Positions 16,002-24,135 of a stretch of 64,000 nucleotides of DNA are shown here, in pieces. The position numbers and the translations under genes are program-made. Position 1 is the first letter of the stretch; every line of letters starts with the position of its first letter. The notes beneath the pieces were generated by a model. It worked only from the letters and a program-made list of their open reading frames with translations, ran no database searches and had not been told where the DNA came from. Source of the DNA: an uncultured Oscillospiraceae bacterium (lineage in GTDB: Bacteria > Bacillota > Clostridia > Oscillospirales > Ruminococcaceae); NCBI GenBank assembly GCA_910588145.1, contig CAJUPO010000001.1, forward strand, positions 1 to 64,000, given 5' to 3'.

Positions 16002-17303
16002 TTACTCTGACTTAAGATTTCCGTTTGCCGGATTATCCAATACTTTACCGTCTGCTGAGAAACGAGAGCCATGGCAGGAACAATCCCACGAATGTTCAGC
16101 GCTGTTCCATTTAAGGGCACATCCGAGATGAGGGCATCTTTTCTTAGAAACGGTAAGAAGATTTTTAACAGCTTCAAAGCCGTTTACAAATAACTGGGGT
16201 TTTAATATGCTCCTTGAAGGATTAAATATATCTGCAAAATCATTATTTTTTCCGGTTATCATATCGCATAAAATCATGGCTGCTGCCATTGAGCTTGTTA
16301 TTCCCCACTTGTTGAATCCGCAGGCAGTGTATAAGTTGTGAGTGTTTTTTGAATAATTTCCGATATAGGGGATATTATCGAGACTCATGCAATCCTGAGC
16401 TGCCCAGTAATATTTTTCCTTGGAATCAGGATAGTAAATTTGTGCTTTTTGTCTGAGTTCATTCCAATTGCCGCCTTTTTTTCCTGTTCGGTGTCCGCCC
16501 CCTCCTAAAAGAAGCATATCACCGTAATTTCTAAAGGATAAGCCTTTTTTATTTTCATCTACATACATACCGTCAACGTTTTGTGCATTGCTGAGGGCTA
16601 TTACATAGGAACGATGCTGATATAGCTTAAGGAAGTAGCTTCCATGCTTATTGATAAATGGAAAATGAGTGGTTACAATTACATTATCAGCATAAATTTT
16701 TCCAAAGTCTGATACTGCGGTATTGTCTTTCATTTCTTTTATAAAAGTATTTTCATATATATTAAGATCCTTTGTGATATGCTTAATAAACTTTAATGGA
16801 TTAAATTGTGCCTGATCCGGTACCATCACTGCTCCTGATGTTTTAAAGGGCAGCGGAATGTTATCGGAAAGTTCTGCTTTGCATCCGATTTTATCAAGAG
16901 CATTCATTTCCTGTTCGAGCTTTTGTCTGTTGTTTATTGAATACACAAAATTGTTTTTTATTTCAAAATCACAGTCTATATTTTTACATAGTTCCTTATA
17001 CTTTTCAAGAGCGCTTTGATTACATAAAAAATATTTTCGGGCAGTTTCCAAACCGCTGCTATTTAATATTTTATTATATATAAGTCCATGCTGTAAAGTT
17101 ATTTTTGCCGTTGTATTATGAGTTGTACCCTCACATATTTTTCCTTTTTCAGCAAGAACGTATTTTATTCCTGCCTGATGAAGAAAATATGCAGTGAGAA
17201 TACCGGCAAGTCCTCCGCCGATTATAAGAACATTAGTTTTTACATCTCTTTTGAGCTGGGGAAATTCCGGCATATTTGAATTATGGCTCCATACTGATTC
17301 CAT
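16002..17303 (-). CDS. FAD-dependent oxidoreductase with C-terminal Rieske [2Fe-2S] domain
   Basis: The 433-residue protein has an N-terminal DAO-type FAD domain with L-I-I-G-G-G-L-A-G-I-L-T-A (about 27-39) and G-T-T-H-N-T-T-A-K-I, and a C-terminal Rieske domain with C-P-H-L-G-C (about 396) and C-S-C-H-G-S-R-F (about 414), giving the C-x-H and C-x2-H cluster ligands. This pairing is known in Firmicutes as a DadA/YhfW-like protein. It probably oxidises an amine or amino acid and passes electrons to the cluster; substrate and acceptor are unknown. Start at 17303 is set by GGAGG 8 nt upstream. No signal peptide is visible, so it should be cytoplasmic. Confidence 0.88.
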   Translation of the reverse strand: MESVWSHNSNMPEFPQLKRDVKTNVLIIGGGLAGILTAYFLHQAGIKYVLAEKGKICEGTTHNTTAKITLQHGLIYNKILNSSGLETARKYFLCNQSALEKYKELCKNIDCDFEIKNNFVYSINNRQKLEQEMNALDKIGCKAELSDNIPLPFKTSGAVMVPDQAQFNPLKFIKHITKDLNIYENTFIKEMKDNTAVSDFGKIYADNVIVTTHFPFINKHGSYFLKLYQHRSYVIALSNAQNVDGMYVDENKKGLSFRNYGDMLLLGGGGHRTGKKGGNWNELRQKAQIYYPDSKEKYYWAAQDCMSLDNIPYIGNYSKNTHNLYTACGFNKWGITSSMAAAMILCDMITGKNNDFADIFNPSRSILKPQLFVNGFEAVKNLLTVSKKRCPHLGCALKWNSAEHSWDCSCHGSRFSADGKVLDNPANGNLKSE

Positions 17304-17325
17304 TTTATCTTCCTCCGCTGTACAA

Positions 17326-17355
17326 AACGCCATCTGAGCAATGTCAAATGGCGTT
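17326..17355 (-). terminator. Weak hairpin between the small His-rich gene and the oxidoreductase gene
   Basis: Perfect 8-bp arms AACGCCAT (17326-17333) and ATGGCGTT (17348-17355). Read on the minus strand the hairpin is followed by a short TTTTG run, so it may be a leaky terminator or an mRNA processing/stability element. Confidence 0.4.
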
Positions 17356-17366
17356 GAAAAATTTTT

Positions 17367-17642
17367 TTATAAATCCTGCAAATCTGCTGCTGTAATATCA
17401 TTTTCAATATTATCCCGTGCAAGATCATTATCGATAACAGGATAAACTGATGATATCGGTTTTTCTTCTGAAAACGGAACGGTATGGAATACTTTTTGAG
17501 AAGGAGGCTTAGTGCCTGCTATAATAGGATTCACATGAGCCTTTCCATGCTTGGCTTTACCTTGTATTAAAGGAACAGATTCAGCAGCGCTGTGTGAGTG
17601 AGAGTGTTTATATTCAGGACGCTTCATGCCCTTTTTTGACAT
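17367..17642 (-). CDS. Small histidine-containing hypothetical protein
   Basis: A 91-residue protein, M-S-K-K-G-M-K-R-P with an H-S-H-S-H-S run near residue 16, followed by a proline-rich middle and an acidic C-terminus (D-N-D-L-A-R-D-N). There is no membrane segment or signal peptide and the composition suggests disorder. AGGTGA lies before the ATG at 17642; the GTG 9 nt upstream would overlap that site. I do not recognise the family. It stands 145 bp after agrB on the same strand, behind a terminator-like hairpin, so it is probably a separate unit. Confidence 0.55.
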   Translation of the reverse strand: MSKKGMKRPEYKHSHSHSAAESVPLIQGKAKHGKAHVNPIIAGTKPPSQKVFHTVPFSEEKPISSVYPVIDNDLARDNIENDITAADLQDL

Positions 17643-17714
17643 TGTAATCACCTCAGAAATATTATGTTCTGTTTTACTGTTTTTATCCTCAGCAGAGAAA
17701 AATAAAAAAATTCC

Positions 17715-17752
17715 CTTTATCAGTAGTGCTGATTATAGCAAAACTGATAAAG
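17715..17752 (-). terminator. Probable terminator of the agr unit
   Basis: Perfect 10-bp arms CTTTATCAGT (17715-17724) and ACTGATAAAG (17743-17752), 18-nt loop. On the minus strand it is followed after GGAA by seven T. It lies 36 bp after the agrB stop. Confidence 0.65.
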
Positions 17753-17787
17753 AGATCTCTGCCGAATTTTTTAATATTGTTATTGTA

Positions 17788-18381
17788 TTATTTATATTGT
17801 TCGCCTTTAATTATTAAATAATTTTTGAATTTACCGGCAGCAAGCATTGTGCATAATGTTATCCAAACCATTTCTATGCATAATACAATGGAGTCATTAT
17901 GAAAAAGTTTAAGCAGAAAGACGATAATCAGCTCAGCGGAAAATACTATTATGCTCCTGATCTTGTATATAGGTTTTTCTTTATCATCGAGGGGTTTGTT
18001 TTTATCTTCAACAGGAGACAGAATTAGTATAATTACAGCGCATACGACAGCTATTATGTCATATTCAAAAGCATTCAGGGACACATATTTCATAAAAAAT
18101 AAAACAGCAAACAGCATTAGTCCTGATGTTATCCAGCATCTGAACGGAGTTTTTGCGTGGAATCCACCGGCATAGATTCTTAAGGGAATATAGGCACAGG
18201 TAAATATGATGGTTTCCAATGTCATATGAAATATCAGACCGATCACCAGATATGTAAGAATATTCAGCAGTATATTCAACATTTGGTTTATGCCGTACAT
18301 ATATACACTTCTTTGATCGGTCTGTATCATATTCTGCTTTTCCATATTACTTAATACTTTTTCTGTAATACGGATAAACAT
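17788..18381 (-). CDS. agrB: AgrB-type peptide-processing membrane protease
   Basis: AgrB cuts the AgrD propeptide and helps form and export a cyclic thiolactone signal. The 197-residue membrane protein has about five or six hydrophobic segments. The catalytic pair is visible in R-I-Y-A-G-G-F-H-A-K-T-P-F-R-C: His75 and Cys82, nearly the positions of S. aureus AgrB (77 and 84). Its ATG overlaps the agrD stop (TAATG), so translation is coupled to the propeptide. A terminator-like hairpin follows. Confidence 0.92.
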   Translation of the reverse strand: MFIRITEKVLSNMEKQNMIQTDQRSVYMYGINQMLNILLNILTYLVIGLIFHMTLETIIFTCAYIPLRIYAGGFHAKTPFRCWITSGLMLFAVLFFMKYVSLNAFEYDIIAVVCAVIILILSPVEDKNKPLDDKEKPIYKIRSIIVFSAELIIVFLLKLFHNDSIVLCIEMVWITLCTMLAAGKFKNYLIIKGEQYK

Positions 18382-18536
18382 TAAAATTTGCGAAGCTTTT
18401 TCACATCTTCAGGAAGTTCAGGCTGATGGGAAATCCACATACAGGTTGAATTTGCTGATACTGCTGCAATTAAAAAAGCTAACGCCGCAAACATTGCACC
18501 TGACGCCATTTTAAAATTAGCAAGCTTTGACTTCAT
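18381..18536 (-). CDS. agrD: AgrD-type autoinducer propeptide
   Basis: A 51-residue peptide between agrC and agrB, below the size most gene callers report. It has an amphipathic N-terminal leader (M-K-S-K-L-A-N-F-K...A-A-L-A-F-L-I-A-A-V), a core A-N-S-T-C-M-W-I-S-H around Cys32, and a charged tail Q-P-E-L-P-E-D-V-K-K-L of the AgrD type. AGAGGTGA precedes the ATG, and the stop overlaps the agrB start. By analogy with staphylococcal AIP-I (Y-S-T-C-D-F-I-M), the mature signal may be a ring C-M-W-I-S with an N-S-T tail (inference). The tryptophan next to the ring is common among clostridial AgrD peptides. Confidence 0.92.
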   Translation of the reverse strand: MKSKLANFKMASGAMFAALAFLIAAVSANSTCMWISHQPELPEDVKKLRKF

Positions 18537-18675
18537 CTGTTTCACCTCTCTTAAATATTTTGCTGCGGAATCTGAATTCCATTCATATTATACAGCAAAT
18601 TATGTCGAAAAAACGTATTATGGTACGAATGATATGGTTTTTGGGTATGAAAGAATTTTCAAAGCTTTAAATATT

Positions 18676-19893
18676 TTAATCCAGACTGTTGTACATAAAA
18701 ACATTTACAAAAAATTGGGTATCAGTTTGTTTTATTTTCATAATACCATGATATTTTTCGAGAACGTGTTCAACGCTAAGCAGTCCCAGACCATGATCCT
18801 TTTCTTTACGGGGTTTATTATCTTCGTATTCACGGCAGTATGTATTTTCAACATCAATAAATATAGCGCCCTTTAGATACTTGATTGAAATTTTTAGTTG
18901 CTTGTTTTCAGTATGCGTTAATGCATTAAGAGAATTATCAAGAAGATTACCGAGAATTGTTGTCATATCAAATGAACTGACAGCCAGCTTTTTCGGCAGT
19001 GAAACATCACACGAAAAATCAGTATTCATTTCCTTAGCTAATGAAAGCTTGTAATTAAGCTGACAGTCAACGTCATAATTTCCGGTGCTTACATATTCGC
19101 AGTCGATAGTTATGGCTTTCATCATATCATGAATATATTTTTCGGCTTTTTCATATTCGTTATTCAAGATAAAATTGCTTACCTTATGCATATGATTTTT
19201 CATGTCATGCTTTAAAAAGCGAATTTTCTTCTGAGATTCATTCATAATTTTTATTTGGTTCCGATAGGCTCTATTTGAAGCCTTTATTAACTGGAGCGTA
19301 TGCTCCATATGTAAATTTTTCAGATCCTTGTCATACATATAAAAGTTCAGGAAATTAATAATCAGCAGAATTACCGATACTATTAAACTTTTTGTGTTTA
19401 AGTCCTTAATTGTAAGCTGACCGATTACGATTGTGCCCAGTGAAATTGCAGAAATAAACCATATATGGTTTGATTTTAAAAAGGTTTCACGGTTTTTGAC
19501 AAAATGTTTTAGTACAAAAACAAATATAAGAAGCAGTACACTTTGAACTGCGCCGTTTTGGATTAGTACAGATTCATGAGGAAAAACCGAGAATATAAGC
19601 AGGTCAGCAAACATTCCCAGAGCACATGATGAACAGGTGCAGAATATTTTGCTTCCGACTGATTTATTGTATTGAGTTGAAATCAAAAATAGCGGAATTA
19701 TATTTGTTGTCAGATTAATAAAAATATTGTTAAAAATTATAAATCCTAGTGAATTAACGGCAAAGTATCCTAAGAACATCAGTACTTCAGTCTGCTTTTT
19801 TCTGATACAGTTTCCAAGCAGCATATTAAAGAAAATTTGAATTGTATAAACATGAAGTAGATTTGAAGATAAATATAAAATTATAGTTGACAT
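18676..19893 (-). CDS. agrC: AgrC-type sensor histidine kinase
   Basis: A 405-residue receptor kinase with six or seven hydrophobic segments in residues 1-190, a coiled linker, the phosphoacceptor motif F-L-K-H-D-M-K-N-H (His near 228), and a GHKL ATPase with L-G-N-L-L-D-N-S-L-N-A (about 315) and D-H-G-L-G-L-L-S-V (about 370). This is the AgrC layout, sensing the peptide through its membrane domain. Start 19893 is preferred because AAAGGA lies before it; the earlier ATG has no site. It ends 140 bp before agrD on the same strand. No AgrA/LytTR regulator is next to it, unlike usual agr loci. Confidence 0.88.
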   Translation of the reverse strand: MSTIILYLSSNLLHVYTIQIFFNMLLGNCIRKKQTEVLMFLGYFAVNSLGFIIFNNIFINLTTNIIPLFLISTQYNKSVGSKIFCTCSSCALGMFADLLIFSVFPHESVLIQNGAVQSVLLLIFVFVLKHFVKNRETFLKSNHIWFISAISLGTIVIGQLTIKDLNTKSLIVSVILLIINFLNFYMYDKDLKNLHMEHTLQLIKASNRAYRNQIKIMNESQKKIRFLKHDMKNHMHKVSNFILNNEYEKAEKYIHDMMKAITIDCEYVSTGNYDVDCQLNYKLSLAKEMNTDFSCDVSLPKKLAVSSFDMTTILGNLLDNSLNALTHTENKQLKISIKYLKGAIFIDVENTYCREYEDNKPRKEKDHGLGLLSVEHVLEKYHGIMKIKQTDTQFFVNVFMYNSLD

Positions 19894-20061
19894 TATTTTT
19901 CCTTTCATGGTTTAAAGTATTTCAGGGAATTATTATAGCAGTTATGGATAAATTTGTCAATATAACTAATTCTTTGGTGTATTTAATTAATGGTAAAAGC
20001 ACTAATGATCTTGATGGAAAAAGTTTTTCATAGATGCTTTTTTAAAACTTTAAGTATATGC

Positions 20062-20090
20062 TTGAAATTATTTTCATAAGATGTTATAAT
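20062..20090 (+). promoter_or_regulatory. Sigma-A promoter of the cation antiporter gene
   Basis: TTGAAA (20062-20067), 17 bp, TATAAT (20085-20090). Transcription would start about 20097, at the first base of the riboswitch-like leader. Confidence 0.75.
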
Positions 20091-20095
20091 AATAT

Positions 20096-20182
20096 AAAAG
20101 GGAGTAACTGGCATCATTGATGTTTGCTTTTCGTCAGTACGATTTTTTATAATCCGGAAAGTGATTAAACGGTGAGACTTTT
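20096..20182 (+). ncRNA. yybP-ykoY-like (manganese) riboswitch
   Basis: The leader begins AAAAG-GGAGTAAC, matching the conserved L1 strand of yybP-ykoY aptamers, and closes with G-T-G-A-G-A-C-TTTT, so AAAAG (20096-20100) can pair with CTTTT (20178-20182) as P1. An internal GTCAGTACGA resembles the second conserved loop, and CCGG...CGG can close a further helix. The same 3' strand forms the 5' arm of the terminator at 20174-20205, so P1 formation should block termination. This fits the known ON behaviour of these Mn2+ sensors. Assigned by motif and context; not covariance-checked. Confidence 0.75.
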
Positions 20183-20212
20183 GTTGAAGTGTCAACAGAG
20201 GTCTCTTTTTTT
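20174..20212 (+). terminator. Expression-platform terminator before the antiporter gene
   Basis: A continuous 14-bp stem (20174-20187 with 20192-20205, two G-U pairs), 4-nt loop, and seven T. Its 5' arm overlaps the riboswitch P1 3' strand. Confidence 0.9.
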
Positions 20213-20242
20213 CTTCTGTTGATAAAAAATGGAGGGAAAAAT

Positions 20243-21178
20243 ATGATTTTTAAGTTGATTTTACTTGCGGCAGGTTTTATTCTGCTGATCAAAGGTGCAG
20301 ACTGGTTTGTGGACGGAGCTTCTGACATGGCTTCAAGGTTTGGAATACCGCAGCTTGTGATCGGGTTAACAATAGTAGCCATGGGAACAAGTATGCCGGA
20401 AGCCGCAGTCAGCATTGCGGCGGCTCTTAAGGGTACATCTGAGATAGCGGTGGGCAATGTTGTAGGCTCAAACATATTGAATATTTTGCTTATTCTGGGT
20501 ATTACTTCGATTATTGCCGCAGTGCCTGTTCAGAAGTCTACGTTAAAGTTTGAAATCCCATTTATGATTGCAATTACAGTGAGTATGCTTTTTATGTGTC
20601 TATCCGGCAGGGAAGTAAGCTTTTTAGAAGGCATAATTCTTTGGATATTATTTCTTTCTTATCTTGCTTATCTTTATTTTTTGTCGGTTAAAGATAATAA
20701 AAATAAGAAGCAGGACATTGTACATAAAAAGTGCAGTATTTGGAGCTGTATAGCCAGGGGGGCAGTTGGATGCATTCTTATAATTGCCGGCAGTAATATG
20801 GCTGTTGAAGGCGCTTCCGGACTTGCTGGTTTAATGGGAATGAGCGAGCGGCTAATAGGGCTTACAATTGTAGCTTTCGGAACTTCACTGCCGGAGCTCG
20901 TAACGTCTGTGACTGCAGCAAGAAAAGGAAATTCGGCAATAGCTGTGGGAAATATTATCGGAAGCAATATTTTTAATATTTTATTTATTATCGGTTCAAC
21001 GGCTCTTATAACTCCGGTTAAATTTGATATTGGTTTTACTTATGATGTGATTATTGCGGCGTTAAGCGGAGCACTGCTCTGGATTCTTGCGGCTAAGAAT
21101 AAAAAGCTCGGACGAATCTGCGGAATTATTATGTTATCGGCTTATATTTTATATTCTGTATATCTGTATGCCGTTTAA
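20243..21178 (+). CDS. CaCA-family cation antiporter (YrbG-like)
   Basis: A 311-residue membrane exchanger with about ten helices and the two inverted alpha-repeats of the Ca2+/cation antiporter superfamily: V-I-G-L-T-I-V-A-M-G-T-S-M-P-E (about 44-58) followed by G-N-V-V-G-S-N, and L-I-G-L-T-I-V-A-F-G-T-S-L-P-E (about 210-224) followed by G-N-I-I-G-S-N. It probably exports a divalent cation in exchange for Na+ or H+. The start at 20243 follows GGAGGG; an earlier in-frame start lies in the terminator. Control by an Mn2+-type riboswitch hints that Mn2+ may be a physiological substrate. Confidence 0.9.
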   Translation: MIFKLILLAAGFILLIKGADWFVDGASDMASRFGIPQLVIGLTIVAMGTSMPEAAVSIAAALKGTSEIAVGNVVGSNILNILLILGITSIIAAVPVQKSTLKFEIPFMIAITVSMLFMCLSGREVSFLEGIILWILFLSYLAYLYFLSVKDNKNKKQDIVHKKCSIWSCIARGAVGCILIIAGSNMAVEGASGLAGLMGMSERLIGLTIVAFGTSLPELVTSVTAARKGNSAIAVGNIIGSNIFNILFIIGSTALITPVKFDIGFTYDVIIAALSGALLWILAAKNKKLGRICGIIMLSAYILYSVYLYAV

Positions 21179-21208
21179 TAAAAATGAATTAAAAAATGGA
21201 GGACGCTT

Positions 21209-22078
21209 ATGAAATATATTTCGGGTCTTGAATGGAAAAGATTTATACTGCTAACTGTTGCAGGAATAATAAATGCTGTGGGAGTAACGGTTTTTATTGC
21301 TCCTGTACAGCTTTATGACAGCGGTATATCAGGTACTTCAATTCTGCTTTCTCAGCTTACTCCTGACAATTGGACCCTGCCTATCTTTCTTATGCTCCTG
21401 AATATTCCGCTTTTTATTTATGGTCTTAAGAAGCAAGGATTTTCCTTTACGGTATATGCGATTTATGCAGTTGTGATATATTCAGTCTGTGCGTGGCTTA
21501 TTACTGACGTGTTGCCGGTAGATGTAAGCATTGCTTCTCCATTGGCAGGCACAGATCTTCTTTTGTGTGCTTTGTTCGGCGGGCTGATTTCCGGCATAGG
21601 AAGCGGTTTGGCAATTAGGTCCGGAGGCGCCATGGACGGTATTGAAGTTATGGCAGTTATTTTTTCCAAGAAGCTTGGAATATCAGTGGGAACCTTTGTT
21701 ATGATTTATAATGTTGCCTTATATATTATCTGCGGAATTGTAATAAAAAGCTGGATACTTCCGCTTTATTCCATTGTTACATACGGCGCTGCGCTTAAGA
21801 CAGTTGATTATATTGTTGAGGGTATTGATCATTCAAAGGCGGCTACCATAGTAACATTAAATGCTGATGAAGTCGGAAGAGCGATTTCGGAGGAATTTAA
21901 ATGCGGAATTACTGTAACAGAGGCTAAGGGATTTTATTCAGACGAATCAAAAACAGTTTTGTATGTGGTTCTTAACAGATTCCAGATCGTAAAAATGAAA
22001 GAAATTGTCCGTGAAAAGGATCCGTCTGCATATATTTCCATAACTGAAGTTGCAGATGTTTTTTCAGCTGAAAAATAA
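21209..22078 (+). CDS. YitT family membrane protein
   Basis: The 289-residue protein has five hydrophobic segments in residues 1-190 (the YitT/DUF161 part), including G-G-L-I-S-G-I-G-S-G-L-A-I-R-S-G-G-A-M-D-G (about 125-145), and a C-terminal soluble DUF2179 region (about 210-285) with S-K-A-A-T-I-V-T-L near its start. These proteins are widespread in Firmicutes and their transport or signalling role is not established. GGAGGACGCTT precedes the ATG. It follows the antiporter by 30 bp and is probably in the same riboswitch-controlled transcript. Confidence 0.88.
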   Translation: MKYISGLEWKRFILLTVAGIINAVGVTVFIAPVQLYDSGISGTSILLSQLTPDNWTLPIFLMLLNIPLFIYGLKKQGFSFTVYAIYAVVIYSVCAWLITDVLPVDVSIASPLAGTDLLLCALFGGLISGIGSGLAIRSGGAMDGIEVMAVIFSKKLGISVGTFVMIYNVALYIICGIVIKSWILPLYSIVTYGAALKTVDYIVEGIDHSKAATIVTLNADEVGRAISEEFKCGITVTEAKGFYSDESKTVLYVVLNRFQIVKMKEIVREKDPSAYISITEVADVFSAEK

Positions 22079-22090
22079 AAGGAATTAAGA

Positions 22091-22405
22091 ATGTTTGTAT
22101 ATATGCTCAGGTGTGCGGACGGCTCTCTTTATACCGGAATTACCAGTGATGTAATCAGGAGAGTAAAACAACATATTGGTATACTGAAAAACGGCGCTAA
22201 ATATACAAGAAGTCATCCTGTTGTTTATATTGAAGCAGTCTGGAGATGTGATTCGGATACAACAGCAAGAAAAACGGAATACAATTTAAAAAAGAAAAGC
22301 CGTTTGGAGAAAGAATATGTAATATGTAATCCTCATTGTCTTAGTCCGGAATTTGAATTTATAAATCCTAAAGATTATAATGAATATTTTAATTTTAAGC
22401 TTTAA
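22091..22405 (+). CDS. GIY-YIG nuclease domain protein (UPF0213-like)
   Basis: A 104-residue stand-alone GIY-YIG domain: V-Y-M-L-R-C-A-D-G-S-L-Y-T-G-I-T (about 3-18, the GIY...YIG element), R-R-V-K-Q-H with the catalytic-type Arg, K-Y-T-R-S-H-P-V (about 38-45), and K-T-E-Y-N-L-K-K-K-S-R with the metal-binding Glu. Such small proteins are common in bacteria and of uncertain role in DNA repair or processing. It lies 12 bp after the YitT gene at the end of that transcript. Confidence 0.88.
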   Translation: MFVYMLRCADGSLYTGITSDVIRRVKQHIGILKNGAKYTRSHPVVYIEAVWRCDSDTTARKTEYNLKKKSRLEKEYVICNPHCLSPEFEFINPKDYNEYFNFKL

Positions 22406-22417
22406 AAAAATTGTAAT

Positions 22418-22450
22418 AAAAAAATCAGAGTATTAGACTCTGATTTTTTT
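22418..22450. terminator. Bidirectional terminator
   Basis: A perfect 14-bp stem, AAAAAAATCAGAGT (22418-22431) with ACTCTGATTTTTTT (22437-22450), 5-nt loop. It serves the GIY-YIG gene on plus and the TfoX-like gene on minus. Confidence 0.92.
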
Positions 22451-22469
22451 ATTTATGTAAGTTTTATGG

Positions 22470-22796
22470 TTATAAATTAGTTTTTTTCTTACGTGGTTTT
22501 GGAACAGGAAGTTCCTCATAAATAGCCTCAAACAGCTCTCTTAAGACGGTTTTATTTTCTTCTTCTATAAGAATCATTTCTTTAGCGCCTTTATACGGAA
22601 TTTCAAAAGATGCTTCCGGCATAAGTTTTTTAGCAGTTTCTACCGGCTTAATAAGCAGTCTGTTATCGTATATTCCTCCAGCAATTCTGCCACGATAGTA
22701 GATAATGTATTCTCCCATCATTGCACGATATGTTATTTCATCCAGTTCTGAAAGAAGATCCAGAACATAATTTAAATATTCCTTGCTTGTAGACAT
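22470..22796 (-). CDS. TfoX/Sxy N-terminal domain protein
   Basis: A 108-residue cytoplasmic protein with the TfoX N-terminal fold: Y-R-A-M-M-G-E-Y-I-I-Y-Y-R-G-R-I-A-G (about 22-39) and L-L-I-K-P (about 47), ending in a basic K-P-R-K-K-K tail. The family is named after the Haemophilus competence regulator, but stand-alone N-terminal domains in Firmicutes have no known role. It shares the strand of cdaA/cdaR but probably forms its own unit before a terminator. Confidence 0.8.
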   Translation of the reverse strand: MSTSKEYLNYVLDLLSELDEITYRAMMGEYIIYYRGRIAGGIYDNRLLIKPVETAKKLMPEASFEIPYKGAKEMILIEEENKTVLRELFEAIYEELPVPKPRKKKTNL

Positions 22797-22827
22797 GGAC
22801 TTTTCCGCCTTTCAAAGTTTAATAATT

Positions 22828-24135
22828 TTATTCCTCATCTTCTGCCAGCGCTTGGTCAGAAACTTTTTCTGCTGAAATTGATACTTTTTGAAGTCCCACA
22901 GCCCAGACCTTATTATATTTGGGGAAGCTAATAGTAGCGTCTGCTGTGAAGTTGCTGCTTTGAATGTCATACTTTAGCAGATCGACTGTAACCATAATAT
23001 CTTTTTCAGTGATTTCTTCGATATCCTTTTCCGGACCTATAATATCAAAAACCAGTCCGTAAGTATTCGCCGAACACTTGTACTCAGATGAGGCGTTAAT
23101 AACAGATATATCGTTAACTGTAACGGTTTTCTGTGCAAGCCCTTCGGTATTCAGCTTTACTGATACGTTAGAAATATTGGAAAGGTCCTTATAGTTTTCG
23201 GGAATTTCTATTGGAAATTGCTTATTGAAGTCAAGGTCAATATCATATAGAGGTATTGAACCGATATTCCAGGAATCAAGCTTTTTTATATTTGTATTGG
23301 GAGAAGCAAGAATGATACTGTCAACGTTCATTTCAAGTGCTAAAGAGCTTGTATCGAAATTACTCGGTGCATACTTAATATCGTAGGAAAGATTTAATTC
23401 TTTTTTCATGTATACAGGAATATCTATTTTAAAGTCAGTAGTGTCAAAGGTTATTCCGGAAGCGTCTATTTTGGAATCGTTCTTGTCATACAGAATAATA
23501 TCCGAGCTGTAAAATGTATAAGCTGAATCAAGGGTCTGTTTGTTGTTTACCAGTACAGAAACTTTCTGTATATTGTCAAGCTGTTTTGACGGTCCTGTAA
23601 TTTCCATTACGGACGGTGAACAGCTAAAATCATTTTTATCGATATCAAGGTTTTCAGCTGCGGTTATATTGGGGGCTTCTACGTCAACCTCATATTCTCT
23701 TGTGCTGATTCTGTCAAACATCACATTTACGGTTGAAGGTTTTATATCAGTTATTTCAAAATTAACATTCGAATCCTTGCAGAAAACATTTATTTTAAGA
23801 TTCTTTTCACCTGCTTCATTGACGTTTTCAACCACAGCCTTTGCAACAAGGTCTTCAGCCTTTAGATTGCCTATACGGGAGCGGTTACCCATAATGGTTA
23901 CATTTACCTTTTCAGTACTGCTTTCAATAACGCTGAGTCCGTTGCTTTCAGCAGAAGTTCCGGTAATATCAATATCCAAAGGAACATTATTAAATGTTTT
24001 AGGAGTTGTAGGATAAATCGTTATAGAAATAACAAACCAGAGAATAACAGATATAATAACAGCATAAATAACAATTGCCATATTGTTATTAAGTGAATTC
24101 AAAACATTATTTTTAAAGTTTCTGAAAAATTTCAC
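22828..24135 (-). CDS. cdaR: CdaA regulatory protein CdaR (YbbR-like)
   Basis: A 435-residue protein with one N-terminal membrane helix (about 18-40) and a long extracytoplasmic part built from repeated YbbR domains; the repeats show V-x-V-x-x-x-G-x-x-x-x-I patterns such as V-N-V-T-I-M-G-N-R-S-R-I and S-V-M-E-I-T-G-P-S-K-Q-L. CdaR proteins bind and modulate the membrane diadenylate cyclase CdaA. The start overlaps the cdaA stop (ATGA), so the two are translationally coupled. There is no glmM directly downstream, unlike the common cdaA-cdaR-glmM order. Confidence 0.9.
   Translation of the reverse strand: MKFFRNFKNNVLNSLNNNMAIVIYAVIISVILWFVISITIYPTTPKTFNNVPLDIDITGTSAESNGLSVIESSTEKVNVTIMGNRSRIGNLKAEDLVAKAVVENVNEAGEKNLKINVFCKDSNVNFEITDIKPSTVNVMFDRISTREYEVDVEAPNITAAENLDIDKNDFSCSPSVMEITGPSKQLDNIQKVSVLVNNKQTLDSAYTFYSSDIILYDKNDSKIDASGITFDTTDFKIDIPVYMKKELNLSYDIKYAPSNFDTSSLALEMNVDSIILASPNTNIKKLDSWNIGSIPLYDIDLDFNKQFPIEIPENYKDLSNISNVSVKLNTEGLAQKTVTVNDISVINASSEYKCSANTYGLVFDIIGPEKDIEEITEKDIMVTVDLLKYDIQSSNFTADATISFPKYNKVWAVGLQKVSISAEKVSDQALAEDEE

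Noticed and set aside
18634..18876. Plus-strand frame antisense to the end of agrC
   Set aside because: No ribosome site; composition is typical of reversed coding sequence.
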